This document shows, piece by piece, positions 43,706 to 52,598 of a DNA stretch of 64,000 nt (the first letter of the stretch is position 1; each line of letters starts with the position of its first letter). The notes beneath the pieces were generated by a model. That model did not search any database, was not told where the DNA came from, and was given only the letters and a program-made list of their open reading frames with translations. Source of the DNA: Kiritimatiellia bacterium. GTDB taxonomy: Bacteria; Verrucomicrobiota; Kiritimatiellia; RFP12; UBA1067. The position numbers and the translations under genes are program-made. The stretch lies in contig JAQIBS010000175.1 of NCBI GenBank assembly GCA_027858965.1, positions 1 through 64,000 on the forward strand, written 5' to 3'.

Positions 43706-46700
43706 CTATTGGGCGTTTAACGCATTCGCCGCAGCACTCTGAAATGCCATCCGCACAGGCGAAGCATCTCCATTTTTAAAGCCCCGGCGCTGAATCATCA
43801 TAATATAGATTGTCTGGTTCACAGGATCTGCCCAGCTCTGCGTGGCATAGGCTCCGCCATGACCGAAGGTCCCGGGATTCAGCATCGCCGTAACCCCCTG
43901 CGGCTCCTTGACAACCTGGAACTTAATACCCCAACTCATTCCATCAGTAAAGCCGGTCTTGATATCACCGGACTGAGTGCGAGTCAATTCCTTCACTGCA
44001 TTTTCGGAAAGTATACGTTTACCGTTCCAAACCCCTTTATTCAGCATCATCTGATAGAAACGCCGCAGATCCTCGGCTGTTGAAAAGAGTCCGCCACCCG
44101 GTTTAACCGTCCGTTTTGTATCCCATAGATCGCCCTTCACAAAATAGATGTCCGTCTCGGTTAGTTCTTTAACCTTGTCGTTTTTCATATACGACTTGGC
44201 AACACGTCCGACCTTTTCTTTCGGCGGAAAAAAGGTCGTGTCTTTCATCCCAAGCGGATCAAGTATACGCTCCTTAAGAAACACATCAAAACTCTTGCCA
44301 GAGACGACCTCCACCACGCGACCGATCACGTGCGTGCCCATAGAGCTGTATTTCCAGCGACTGCCCGGTTCAAATTCCAACGGACGCTGAGAGGCCATTG
44401 CCACCAGTTCCGCAAGTGTGGTGTGAGAAAGCGGTTCGTTCACTCCGCCAATACCCGCCGTGTGGGTTGCCACATCCAAAAGCGTTATCTTGCGGGATGG
44501 GCGTTTGAGAGTCATTGCATCGCCAGACTTCTCATCCACCATCCAGAGATCCTTGAATTCAGGCAGATACTTTTCAAGCTCATCATGGATATCCAGTTTA
44601 CCTTCATCCGCCAGAATCATAGCGCATGCACCGACCAGGGGTTTGGTCATGGAGGCAATCCAGAACATATCATCCTTCTTCATTGCACGTCCGGTTTTCA
44701 GATCAGACACACCCATTGCCTGATGGCTGATCACCTTTCCATTTCGGGCCACCAGAGTCACCGCGCCGGAGATCTCTCCATTGTCTATATATGGCTCAAT
44801 GGCTTTGTAAATGGAGGTGGAGACCTTATCGGGAAAAACAGATCCGGCACGCTGCCGCTGGATCTCCACAACACGATCAACATCCTCCTCCAGCAGGTAT
44901 CCTGAACTCACATATTTACGACACAGCGCAGTGAGTTTTTCAAGATAGAGCTCAAGAGAACCGTAACGCTCCTCCAGAGAGAGTCTCGGATCACCCTTTC
45001 TTTCGCGTTCGCTCTTATAAACAGGAAACGGAATATAGGAACCATTGAGACTCAGCAACTCATTTTCCGCCCCCGCATCCCTGTTTCTCAGTCGCCAGCT
45101 TGTGTATGTTGCATACGGCACTGCCACCTCGGGAGCCGGAAGGCAACCGACATCATTTCCATCCGCATCGGATTTTGGAACAAGCACCTTATAATCACCA
45201 CTCGGCACAGGCGGCTGGTTATCAACTATACGCTCCTTCTGCCAATGCGAACCGAAGTCGAGATAACAAGGCTGCTGAATCACTTTAGGAAAACGCACAC
45301 CAGGGATCTGAGGAAAACCGGTAGCTTCCTGAGTCCAGTCAACCAGCTCTCCAGTCTTGATCTTAGGATAAGCACTCGGTGGCGGTAGCTTTCCCTCGGC
45401 ATTCCAGCCATGCAGGGCAACCAGCAGCGCACGCAGAAACGGCTTATAATCAGCGGGATTGCCCATTGTCTGTCCACCACCGAATGTCGGAGGAAACCCG
45501 CAAGGCCCATGCTGTGTACCGCCGAAGAAGTAGATGCGCACATTCTCGGGAACATCGGCATCACGTTTGCCCAGCGGATCGGTATGCACCAGCGAACCGC
45601 TGCGATTCCAGTACTCGGAACTTGACTGTGTGTGGAAAACAAGTGGGGCTGTTCCGTTTTCAAGTGAACGACGCAGAATGCCGTCGGTCTGACCTGAGAC
45701 CGGATCTTTCTGTATTTCATAAGCGAAGGGAAATCCGTCAGCCGGATAATCGTGGTGATCATGCTGTGCCGCATGTCGTGTCGGCTGGGCAAAACGGTGA
45801 TTGAACGAACCCATCCCCGATCCGGAGACATGCGGCATGATTCCATCAAAGACCTTCCGCCCCGATTCATCCGCATTGAATCCCCAGTAGGTCAACTCAC
45901 GCAGGAAGCGACCGCTCTGCGAAACGCCGAAACCATAGGTATATTTGGCCCACGGCTTGCCGTCCACCAGCAGAGGATTGTCAGTGCCGCCTCCATAACG
46001 CAGAGCGGAAATAAGATCACGTACCGCGGTAAAACCAGCACCCATCACAACAGGGTCCTGCGCTTCATAGATCAGTTCATAAATATGTCCTTTCTTAAGG
46101 CCATCAGGATACTCCAGTTCTACCTTCGGCAGCTGTGACGGATTATCACTCTCAACCTCAGTTACTATCAACTTCCATTTATCACGCGCAATCGGAACAC
46201 GCGGATCTCCGGGCAGCAGACGCTGAGTCAGGGTGGCAGCCTTCAATCCCGCTTCTGTCGGCCGATACGAACCATGGCCGCCCCAGTTAACAACGGTCTT
46301 CGTCATCTCTTTACTCGGATCAATTTCGCAGCGAACCATTCCGGTGATCGGTTTCTTTGATTCACTGGCGCGGGGAGCAAAGAGACGCAGCTTTGATTTA
46401 TTCGGCAGAAGTTCGCCATCCCAGCCACTCCACACAATGGTGAAGCCTTCACGCAAAAGAAAACCGTTACCAGCATGTTCTTTGGTTTTCGGATCGCTTG
46501 ACCCCTTGCCTCTGTTGAAAAATCCAAGAGCCAGCTTTCCGCCCCGATTATTGACATCATAAAGCAGGGCGCTGTTACCCTTCTTCGGATCAACCGGAGC
46601 TAGAATAAACAGATCTGCCGAATACTCAACGCGTCCACGCTCATTCCGCGGTGCCAGATCCAGGTCAACCACATTCTCATTACAGGCCTTAGCAGGATCG

Positions 46701-46891
46701 ACCTCATAATAAACGCGTCCCTTAATCCGCTCATATGAACCGGAATCGCCGAATGTCATCCCATCCGCAAATGCATCACGTTGCACAATCTCAAAACGCG
46801 TGAGCTCAGCCTGAACCGGCAGAGGCAGGAACCATAATCCCGCTGCAATAACACAAACTGTTAACGACAAAAGTGATTTCATAGATCTCAT
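43706..46891 (-). CDS. Exported two-domain hydrolase: alpha/beta-hydrolase domain fused to a beta-lactamase-like serine esterase
   Basis: 1061 residues with a signal peptide (LWFLPLPVQA). Residues ~30-620 form an alpha/beta-hydrolase-10-type domain with the nucleophile elbow YGFGVSQSGRF (Ser324) and DGIMPHVSGSGMGSFNHRF. Residues ~690-1061 form a serine beta-lactamase/DD-peptidase-fold domain with the SxxK motif FWIASMTK and a YSSMGTHV second motif (Tyr present, Asn replaced by Ser), as in family VIII-type esterases. Both domains are normally separate proteins, so the fusion is unusual. It probably cleaves esters outside the cytoplasm. Two ATGs (MRSM) are possible. It heads the long minus-strand block. 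Confidence 0.82.
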   Translation of the reverse strand: MRSMKSLLSLTVCVIAAGLWFLPLPVQAELTRFEIVQRDAFADGMTFGDSGSYERIKGRVYYEVDPAKACNENVVDLDLAPRNERGRVEYSADLFILAPVDPKKGNSALLYDVNNRGGKLALGFFNRGKGSSDPKTKEHAGNGFLLREGFTIVWSGWDGELLPNKSKLRLFAPRASESKKPITGMVRCEIDPSKEMTKTVVNWGGHGSYRPTEAGLKAATLTQRLLPGDPRVPIARDKWKLIVTEVESDNPSQLPKVELEYPDGLKKGHIYELIYEAQDPVVMGAGFTAVRDLISALRYGGGTDNPLLVDGKPWAKYTYGFGVSQSGRFLRELTYWGFNADESGRKVFDGIMPHVSGSGMGSFNHRFAQPTRHAAQHDHHDYPADGFPFAYEIQKDPVSGQTDGILRRSLENGTAPLVFHTQSSSEYWNRSGSLVHTDPLGKRDADVPENVRIYFFGGTQHGPCGFPPTFGGGQTMGNPADYKPFLRALLVALHGWNAEGKLPPPSAYPKIKTGELVDWTQEATGFPQIPGVRFPKVIQQPCYLDFGSHWQKERIVDNQPPVPSGDYKVLVPKSDADGNDVGCLPAPEVAVPYATYTSWRLRNRDAGAENELLSLNGSYIPFPVYKSERERKGDPRLSLEERYGSLELYLEKLTALCRKYVSSGYLLEEDVDRVVEIQRQRAGSVFPDKVSTSIYKAIEPYIDNGEISGAVTLVARNGKVISHQAMGVSDLKTGRAMKKDDMFWIASMTKPLVGACAMILADEGKLDIHDELEKYLPEFKDLWMVDEKSGDAMTLKRPSRKITLLDVATHTAGIGGVNEPLSHTTLAELVAMASQRPLEFEPGSRWKYSSMGTHVIGRVVEVVSGKSFDVFLKERILDPLGMKDTTFFPPKEKVGRVAKSYMKNDKVKELTETDIYFVKGDLWDTKRTVKPGGGLFSTAEDLRRFYQMMLNKGVWNGKRILSENAVKELTRTQSGDIKTGFTDGMSWGIKFQVVKEPQGVTAMLNPGTFGHGGAYATQSWADPVNQTIYIMMIQRRGFKNGDASPVRMAFQSAAANALNAQ

Positions 46892-47107
46892 AACCTGTTA
46901 TTCCCCTGTGATATTCTTTAACCAAACAAACCCATCTAAGAGTATTGCAATACATCATATTATTTTTGGCCGCTAATAACAATCTTTTGATATTTGCATC
47001 GCAGATTTTAACCACCCAGTGTCATACCGCAAGCTGTACTATGCCGGGACACGGCGAAAAATACTAACCCCACGAAAAGGAAGGCCGTTCGTAATCAATA
47101 TTCTGAC

Positions 47108-47174
47108 TTGCAAGAAATGGAGAAATATTGAATAATGTGAACTGTAAGTAATAAAAAATTTAACTTACAGTTCA
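47108..47174 (+). promoter_or_regulatory. AbiE promoter and inverted-repeat operator
   Basis: The promoter is TTGCAA (47108-47113), 17-nt spacer, AATAAT (47131-47136). A perfect 12-bp inverted repeat TGAACTGTAAGT/ACTTACAGTTCA (47138-47149 and 47163-47174) covers the expected transcription start and stops 4 nt before the antitoxin ATG. This is where AbiEi-type antitoxins autoregulate. There is no room for a ribosome site between the right arm and the ATG, so translation may be leaderless or SD-independent. Confidence 0.75.
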
Positions 47175-47178
47175 TATT

Positions 47179-47745
47179 ATGGATAAAAGATTTATAGAAG
47201 CGATTTACAAATCAGATAGAACCGTGTTCAGGATTAAGGACATCGGAATGCTGACAGGCATCCGGGATGCCGATAATCTTAAGGCATCTGTAAATTACTA
47301 TGCATCAAAAGGAGTTATTCGCAGGATACGTAAGGGTATTTACGTGAAAAATCCATACCAGATTGAAGAGCTGGCCGGGAGAATTTATTCTCCCTCCTAC
47401 ATCTCCCTTGAAACAGTTTTATTGAAGGCTGGTGTAATTTTCCAGTTTTCACCGGTAATAACCGCAATTAGCTATCTTTCCAGAACAATAGATGTTGATG
47501 GAACAACAATCCGCTACAACAAGATAAAAGACCCTGTACTGGTCGAAAGCAAAGGTATTGTAAGGGAAGACAATGTAAACATTGCTACGCCTGAACGGGC
47601 TTTCCTTGATCGACTGTATCTTAGCAAAGAGTACTATTTCGATAACATCTCGGGTCTCGATATAAAAACAATCAACATAATGATGAAAATCTATAATTGC
47701 AAAGAGCTGGAAAAACGGGTGAGAAAGGTCTTGAGAAATGTTTGA
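47179..47745 (+). CDS. AbiEi-type antitoxin / transcriptional autoregulator
   Basis: 188 residues. The N-terminal winged helix-turn-helix (RIKDIGMLTGIRDADNLKAS, KGVIRRIRKGIYVKNPY) and the C-terminal antitoxin domain (YISLETVLLKAGVIFQFSP, ATPERAFLDRLYLS) match the AbiEi family of type IV toxin-antitoxin systems. It neutralises the partner nucleotidyltransferase without stable binding and represses its own promoter. The 12-bp inverted repeat just upstream is the likely operator. Its last 8 bases overlap the toxin gene, typical of the pair. Base composition is more AT-rich than the neighbouring hydrolase genes, compatible with transfer. Confidence 0.88.
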   Translation: MDKRFIEAIYKSDRTVFRIKDIGMLTGIRDADNLKASVNYYASKGVIRRIRKGIYVKNPYQIEELAGRIYSPSYISLETVLLKAGVIFQFSPVITAISYLSRTIDVDGTTIRYNKIKDPVLVESKGIVREDNVNIATPERAFLDRLYLSKEYYFDNISGLDIKTINIMMKIYNCKELEKRVRKVLRNV

Positions 47746-48436
47746 CATCAATCTTCACAAATTTTTTCTTCTACAGGTTTTAAAAGAGATATATGCTGAT
47801 CCTGAACTGGCATCATCACTGGGCTTCAAAGGGGGCACAGCTTTAATGATGTTTCATAACCTACCGCGCTTCTCTGTTGACCTTGATTTCAACCTGACGG
47901 GAGAATTTGATGAACCGGAAGTTTACTCAAAGATACGATCAATACTGAAAGAGTTCGGGAATATCAGGGATGAAGCCTGCAAGCATTACGGCATTCTTCT
48001 GGTTATGAACTATGAAAAGGATAACCGCAACCTTAAGGTGGAGATATCAAATAGAGTCTATCCCGACGAATATGAGCTTCGTGATTATCTGGGAATTTCA
48101 ATGAAGGTAATGAAACTTGAACACATGTTCACCCACAAACTGATGGCTATTCTTGATAGGCCTATGCTGACCAACAGAGACATCTTTGATTGCTGGTACT
48201 GCATGAAAAAAAGAACACCCCTGGTAAAAGCGATAATGGACATCCGTCTTAAGTGCGGTTTCACAGAATACATGGACAACTGTATATCCGTAGTTTCTAA
48301 GATTAACAAAAACCGGATTCTGGATGGAATGGGAGAGCTTCTGGATCAGGAAACAAAAACACGGGTAAAGAATAATCTTATCGAAGATTTTATATCACTG
48401 GCCAGAATGTATAAAGAGATACCTCTTCTGAATTAA
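47738..48436 (+). CDS. AbiEii-type nucleotidyltransferase toxin
   Basis: 232 residues. The polymerase-beta-like nucleotidyltransferase core is clear: GFKGGTALMMFH, then RFSVDLDFNL with the catalytic Asp pair, then LKVEISNR. The helical C-terminal part includes KLEHMFTHKLMAILDR and RDIFDCWY, conserved in AbiEii. Family members transfer nucleotides to tRNA or similar targets and arrest growth; the system can abort phage infection. It overlaps the antitoxin gene by 8 bp, so translation is coupled. Length is at the short end of the family but all core motifs are present. Confidence 0.88.
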   Translation: MFDINLHKFFLLQVLKEIYADPELASSLGFKGGTALMMFHNLPRFSVDLDFNLTGEFDEPEVYSKIRSILKEFGNIRDEACKHYGILLVMNYEKDNRNLKVEISNRVYPDEYELRDYLGISMKVMKLEHMFTHKLMAILDRPMLTNRDIFDCWYCMKKRTPLVKAIMDIRLKCGFTEYMDNCISVVSKINKNRILDGMGELLDQETKTRVKNNLIEDFISLARMYKEIPLLN

Positions 48437-48510
48437 TACTGACTTGACTACTCTGACCAAAATCATGCATTCTTCTAATAGAAAACAGTTAAGAGGAACA
48501 TGAACACACC

Positions 48511-49407
48511 ATGACAGATTATAAAACTATCAGCGGCATAACAATTCTATCTTTGATCATAATAGCTGGTTGCAGGAGCACGCATAAAACGGCACAGGAA
48601 TCATTTGTGAGCTCCGGTTACAAACTCATGTGGAGCGACGAGTTTGACGGATCTTCTCTGGATACCGGCAAATGGAATCTACGCAGAGATATGGGCGGCA
48701 CTGATGATCTGTCACTGGCGGGGCTGGAGCGTCCGGATGTAATCAGTGTGACTGAGGGCGAATTGCGGCTTAATGCGGTGCGGAACAAAGATACAGACCA
48801 GAGCAAGCATCCTTATACAACCTGCAGCTCAGTAACGACCTTTGACAGGATGCACTTTCAATATGGATATCTTGAAATGCGTGCTAAAGTGCCATATGGT
48901 CAGGGCTCATGGCCTTCCTTCTGGATGAAAGCAGCGCCAGGTAAGATCTCACCGCCCCGATTCAAAGATTACATGGTTGAAGTGGATATCTTTGAGGTGT
49001 TCTCAAATACAAACACCGCAGTACCCAATCTTCATAAATGGTACGGAGGCAAGAAACATACGCAGAGCGGTCGCCCCAGCAGCTATGTATTTGCAGATGC
49101 GACCAACCTGCGCGAAGAGTATCACACCTATGGTTTCGAGTGGACACCACAGCAAATGGCCATGTATGTGGATGGAAAGAAATACTGCGTTTATGACCTG
49201 TCGGTTGATTTCGACAAAGGTGGTAGCATGCAGGGATTCCACAACCCACTTTACATCATCTTCAACAACCACATTTTTACTGAAAAAAGCCGTTGGAAAC
49301 CCAAGGGCTGCCTGGTGGACAAGCGTTCACAATTCCCCATGCCGTACTGGATCGACTGGATACGCCTGTACCAGAAACCCGGCACAGGGGCTATATATAC
49401 GGAGTAA
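48511..49407 (+). CDS. GH16 family lipoprotein endo-glycanase
   Basis: 298 residues. The N-terminus ends in a lipobox (IIIAGC), so the enzyme is likely a surface or periplasmic lipoprotein. The GH16 jelly-roll has YKLMWSDEFDGSSLDTGKWN, QYGYLEMRAKVPYGQGSWPSF (given in two parts: QYGYLEMRAKV, GSWPSFWM), and the catalytic E-x-D-x-x-E in VEVDIFEVF (Glu157 nucleophile, Asp159, Glu162 acid/base). The beta-bulged active-site form is that of laminarinases, agarases, porphyranases and carrageenases rather than lichenases. Substrate is therefore a beta-1,3-glucan or a galactan. The gene may be transcribed from a promoter after the AbiE pair. Confidence 0.9.
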   Translation: MTDYKTISGITILSLIIIAGCRSTHKTAQESFVSSGYKLMWSDEFDGSSLDTGKWNLRRDMGGTDDLSLAGLERPDVISVTEGELRLNAVRNKDTDQSKHPYTTCSSVTTFDRMHFQYGYLEMRAKVPYGQGSWPSFWMKAAPGKISPPRFKDYMVEVDIFEVFSNTNTAVPNLHKWYGGKKHTQSGRPSSYVFADATNLREEYHTYGFEWTPQQMAMYVDGKKYCVYDLSVDFDKGGSMQGFHNPLYIIFNNHIFTEKSRWKPKGCLVDKRSQFPMPYWIDWIRLYQKPGTGAIYTE

Positions 49408-49526
49408 TGCACTGCCGTTTGGTGATGGAGACTCAGATGTACTGACGCAGGGTAATTGGAGAACTGAATGTTCAATGTCGAAACACAACCCTGATGACGA
49501 CACAGAAGAATTAGGAGAAAATTCCT

Positions 49527-49742
49527 ATGATTAACGATCCTATAGTTGAAGAAATTCGTAAATGCCGAAAAGAACATGCGAAGAAATATGGAAATGATTT
49601 AGGTCGCATAGTTGAAGATTTCCGTGAAAAAGAGCGTTTATCTAAACGACCAATCGTTAATTTTGGTCCAACGCCGCTTATGAAACACGGCAGAGCTAAG
49701 CAGGTTGCAGAAACTGGCTCTTCATATTCTGTGGAACAGTAG
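49527..49742 (+). CDS. Small uncharacterised protein, 71 residues
   Basis: A GGAG ribosome site stands 9 nt before the ATG. MINDPIVEEIRKCRKEHAKK and GNDLGRIVEDFREKERLSKR are charged and probably helical. I recall similar short 'NDPIVEEVR..REEHA' proteins as common hypotheticals, sometimes beside toxin genes, but no partner is present here. No function is proposed. It follows the GH16 gene on the same strand. Confidence 0.6.
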   Translation: MINDPIVEEIRKCRKEHAKKYGNDLGRIVEDFREKERLSKRPIVNFGPTPLMKHGRAKQVAETGSSYSVEQ

Positions 49743-49931
49743 TCTTTTTGTAATATTGAATGGATGTTCACAATTCACACAAGCAACAACAAATCAATCT
49801 GTCTTGCCATATCTAATAGGGCCCACATCAGGCACATTAGAAATCCCTAAAGCCATTAACTTGTTAGCTTCGTTTAACCAAACGTGACTACGTGACAAAA
49901 GGCGTTTAGCAGAGCAGAATCTAAATATTGA

Positions 49932-50816
49932 TTATATTGATTTTAAAAGAAAGCAGTTGTCTTGATTCATTTTGAATAAGATCTGCTCCATTTCTTTAAA
50001 TCCTTCATCACGAACATCTTTTAAATCGATTTCAAAAGTTCTTTTAGGAGAGGTAATTATCGCTTGAGTTTTATTCCACTCAAAGGAAGTTATGATTTCT
50101 TCATAGAAATCTTCTTCGGTATCATCTTCCCAACTGATACTGACACCTCGTTCATTCTCGCATTTGAACTTTTCATATTCTTTAGTGCGCACAAGGATAA
50201 GACTCTTACAATCAGCAGGAGAATAACCTAATTCCGCAAAAGACAGAATCAGATCAGGTGGTTCATCTTCAGCTGTCACAAATGCCGCTTTTATCTTTAT
50301 CTTTCCCTGACCCTGCCAGAGTTCTGCTTTCAAGCGCTCATAAACATGAAAGACGATGGGACAGATAGAGCAGTTACAGACAACCCCAAGTAACCTGAAA
50401 ACAAAATCGCTTTTATGCAGGTGTGGAAATGAGCGGCAGTCAGCAGGGCGGCAGTCGTTTACTTTGCATTGATTACCCTCAAGCATCGGGCATGGCTGAT
50501 CCCGGAAAAAGAATGTACTCTCATCCTCACCCTGTTTAAGGTATTTACTCTGAAATTCCTCTTCCGTAAGATTAAAAACGGATGCCATACTTTTTATATC
50601 ATCAAGTGACAGCTCAGGGGAAAGTTTCTTGCAACAATTGCGACACTCCTCACAATTTATCTGAGCTGACACCTCTTTGTAAATTTTATGAACAATGGCA
50701 TCAAGTTCCTCAACCTCAATATCCAGTCCCTTGAGAAAGGTTCTGAAACGTAGGTTTTCATCCTCGCGTTGTTCTGCGAGTATTGCAATTACCTCGGGGT
50801 CATTTTCAAGTTTCAT
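49932..50816 (-). CDS. YkgJ-type zinc/iron-cysteine-cluster protein
   Basis: 294 residues, no signal peptide. The YkgJ/CxxCxxCC domain is at about residues 50-150: INCEECRNCCKKL, then DQPCPMLEGNQCKVNDCRPADCRSFPH, which supplies a conserved set of Cys ligands for a metal site. The C-terminal half has additional cysteines (VVCNCSICP) and no domain I can name. Function of the family is unknown, with metal binding expected. The same frame stays open for about 45 codons beyond the stop, probably by chance. The region upstream shares a ~50-bp repeat with the region upstream of 53231. Confidence 0.8.
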   Translation of the reverse strand: MKLENDPEVIAILAEQREDENLRFRTFLKGLDIEVEELDAIVHKIYKEVSAQINCEECRNCCKKLSPELSLDDIKSMASVFNLTEEEFQSKYLKQGEDESTFFFRDQPCPMLEGNQCKVNDCRPADCRSFPHLHKSDFVFRLLGVVCNCSICPIVFHVYERLKAELWQGQGKIKIKAAFVTAEDEPPDLILSFAELGYSPADCKSLILVRTKEYEKFKCENERGVSISWEDDTEEDFYEEIITSFEWNKTQAIITSPKRTFEIDLKDVRDEGFKEMEQILFKMNQDNCFLLKSI

Positions 50817-50832
50817 CTCAGGTCTCCATTAA

Positions 50833-50881
50833 TTCTTAAGGAAGAGTTAAAGCAATTATTATGGTCTTCTGCTTTATCTCA
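50833..50881. repeat. ~50-bp direct repeat, copy 1 (copy 2 at 53241-53288)
   Basis: Both copies begin TTCTTAAGGA, share AAAGCAATTATTATG and end GCTTTATCTCAC/GCTTTCTCTAAC. Each lies just upstream of a minus-strand gene start (50816 and 53231). Copy 2 also contains the 3' end of the small frame at 53266-53397, and copy 1 reads like a stop-interrupted version of the same peptide end, so the repeat may be a gene-end relic. Confidence 0.7.
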
Positions 50882-50930
50882 CAAATCCAGTTGTCTTGTC
50901 AAAAAAAATAAATATGAGCAAGCAGGATGC

Positions 50931-52544
50931 TCATTTTTCTATTTTGATATTATCCACAAATTTTCCAACCGTAATATTTGCCTCTTTAAAATCGGTGATA
51001 ACTCTATCATTGAACTGAAGGTTTTTTATCAGGACATTATTGACTCTATGTTCTGAATCCATCCCTTTAAATGATGATAGGGTATTGGTATTTCCAAACA
51101 CTTTAATATTCCGGTAAGTTACATTTTCGACAATACCGGAAGGAGCAGTTATATAAACTCGAATAAGGCTGGGACAATAATCGTCCTCCAGGTTGGGTAC
51201 GTATAACTCTTCTTTATTCTCTGCTTTCTGCATTTTCTGGCGTGGAACCCAATCATCAATCTCCATATTAATATTAGCATATTCTATATTCCTGATATCT
51301 GCCCCATTGTAATTTGCCAACCTCAATGCACAGGATGATGCTCGGATTATGTCGATGTTTTTAAAAGTTACATCCTCAATTTTTTTGACCCCATGACGAG
51401 CCGATATCACAGAACTCTGTCCCCAGTCATTCCACAGCACGCAATTACTGAAGTGGATGCCATTCATGCTGTTGTCTGTCGCTCTGACAACAAAGGAGTC
51501 ATCATAAGCGCGTATAAAACAATCTTTCACAGAGACATTACTTGAATTCCAGATATCAATTCCATCTGCGTTATACCTCCAGAACCCAATGAATTTGAGA
51601 CCGGAAAGTTCAACATTCTGACACTCCCTGATATTACAGCCCCAGGAATTCGGGTCACGAAGAATAATTCCTTTGATTGATATTTTACTGCTGTTCCTGA
51701 TATGAAGACATCCAAAGCCGGCTCTTGCCCTCATATCCGCACGACGTATATGCCCTCCATCCAGTATTCCCCGGCCCCATATACGGATATTCTCGGCATT
51801 ATCTGAGATAAAGCTGCCATAGACCACCGCACCTCCGGCAATATATACAGAGTCGTTACTCTTAAGCCGCAATGTGCCGATATCATGTAACCCCGCAGCA
51901 AAATAATAGAAATGGACATCCTTACTATCAGGAAAATTTGTTAAGCGTGGAGAGCAGTAGCTGCACTGAGGGCAACATACATTTGCATTTCCAACACCAT
52001 TATGGCTTTTGGTATACGCATCTACCTCTGCAGAATAAGGTGATTTCGGAATATCATTTTTAGCCTGTATCCGGTTAGGGAATAAATGCAATGCATTATG
52101 GTATCCGTCCATCTCAACAACTATCGGCGTTATGCTATTCAGTTTAAAACTGATTCTATTACTGTCTACTTCAGCGGTGATTCCAAGGGAAAGCGGTCGT
52201 ATAACTACATTTTTAACAGCTTTTTCAGTTTTTATTTCAACCTCTACGCGGCCTTTCATATCCCAGTAGGCAAAACCTGCTATTTCAGTCTGTTCAATTG
52301 GCCGCTGATAACCGGGCCACCATTGATTAATGGGATATTTTGAAACACGACAGGCATAAATATCAACCGGATTACCATTAACCTGCAATTGGCATGCGTC
52401 AAATTTCTGTTCATTTGAAGGTACTGGATAAGTGACAACTTGTCCAATTCCTGAACACGGCATGCATAAACATGACATTATTACACAGATGAAGTTGACA
52501 CTACTGATTCTCAGAATGCCTTTTCTTGTTATTTTCTTAATCAT
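50931..52544 (-). CDS. Exported GH28-like right-handed beta-helix glycosidase
   Basis: 537 residues with a signal peptide (VNFICVIMSCLCMPCSGIG) and an AAAGGATC ribosome site. An N-terminal beta-sandwich precedes a parallel beta-helix. GH28 hallmarks are YNADGIDIWNSSNV (for NTDG) and RAYDDSFVVR (for DD); the GHG strand is replaced by SVISARHG, and the RIK motif is not evident. So it belongs to the GH28/GH49-like beta-helix group, but substrate and even activity are uncertain; a pectin- or dextran-type polymer is plausible. A local CCPQCSYCSP cluster near residue 200 is unusual for an exported protein of this fold and could hold a disulfide or metal. Confidence 0.75.
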   Translation of the reverse strand: MIKKITRKGILRISSVNFICVIMSCLCMPCSGIGQVVTYPVPSNEQKFDACQLQVNGNPVDIYACRVSKYPINQWWPGYQRPIEQTEIAGFAYWDMKGRVEVEIKTEKAVKNVVIRPLSLGITAEVDSNRISFKLNSITPIVVEMDGYHNALHLFPNRIQAKNDIPKSPYSAEVDAYTKSHNGVGNANVCCPQCSYCSPRLTNFPDSKDVHFYYFAAGLHDIGTLRLKSNDSVYIAGGAVVYGSFISDNAENIRIWGRGILDGGHIRRADMRARAGFGCLHIRNSSKISIKGIILRDPNSWGCNIRECQNVELSGLKFIGFWRYNADGIDIWNSSNVSVKDCFIRAYDDSFVVRATDNSMNGIHFSNCVLWNDWGQSSVISARHGVKKIEDVTFKNIDIIRASSCALRLANYNGADIRNIEYANINMEIDDWVPRQKMQKAENKEELYVPNLEDDYCPSLIRVYITAPSGIVENVTYRNIKVFGNTNTLSSFKGMDSEHRVNNVLIKNLQFNDRVITDFKEANITVGKFVDNIKIEK

Positions 52545-52598
52545 TAATTGATCCTTTCCTACATTTTAGCGAGGCTGCAATACCTCCCTTTCAAAAAT

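Noticed and set aside
49705-49887. 60-codon plus-strand frame after the 71-residue protein
   Set aside because: It overlaps the preceding gene in another frame, has no ribosome site and no family features.
49790-49931. Readthrough extension of the YkgJ-type protein
   Set aside because: The frame after the stop stays open for about 45 codons (AKRLLSRSHVWLNEANKLMA...), but there is no stop-suppression signal, and I cannot recognise the peptide. Chance or a small relic is more likely.
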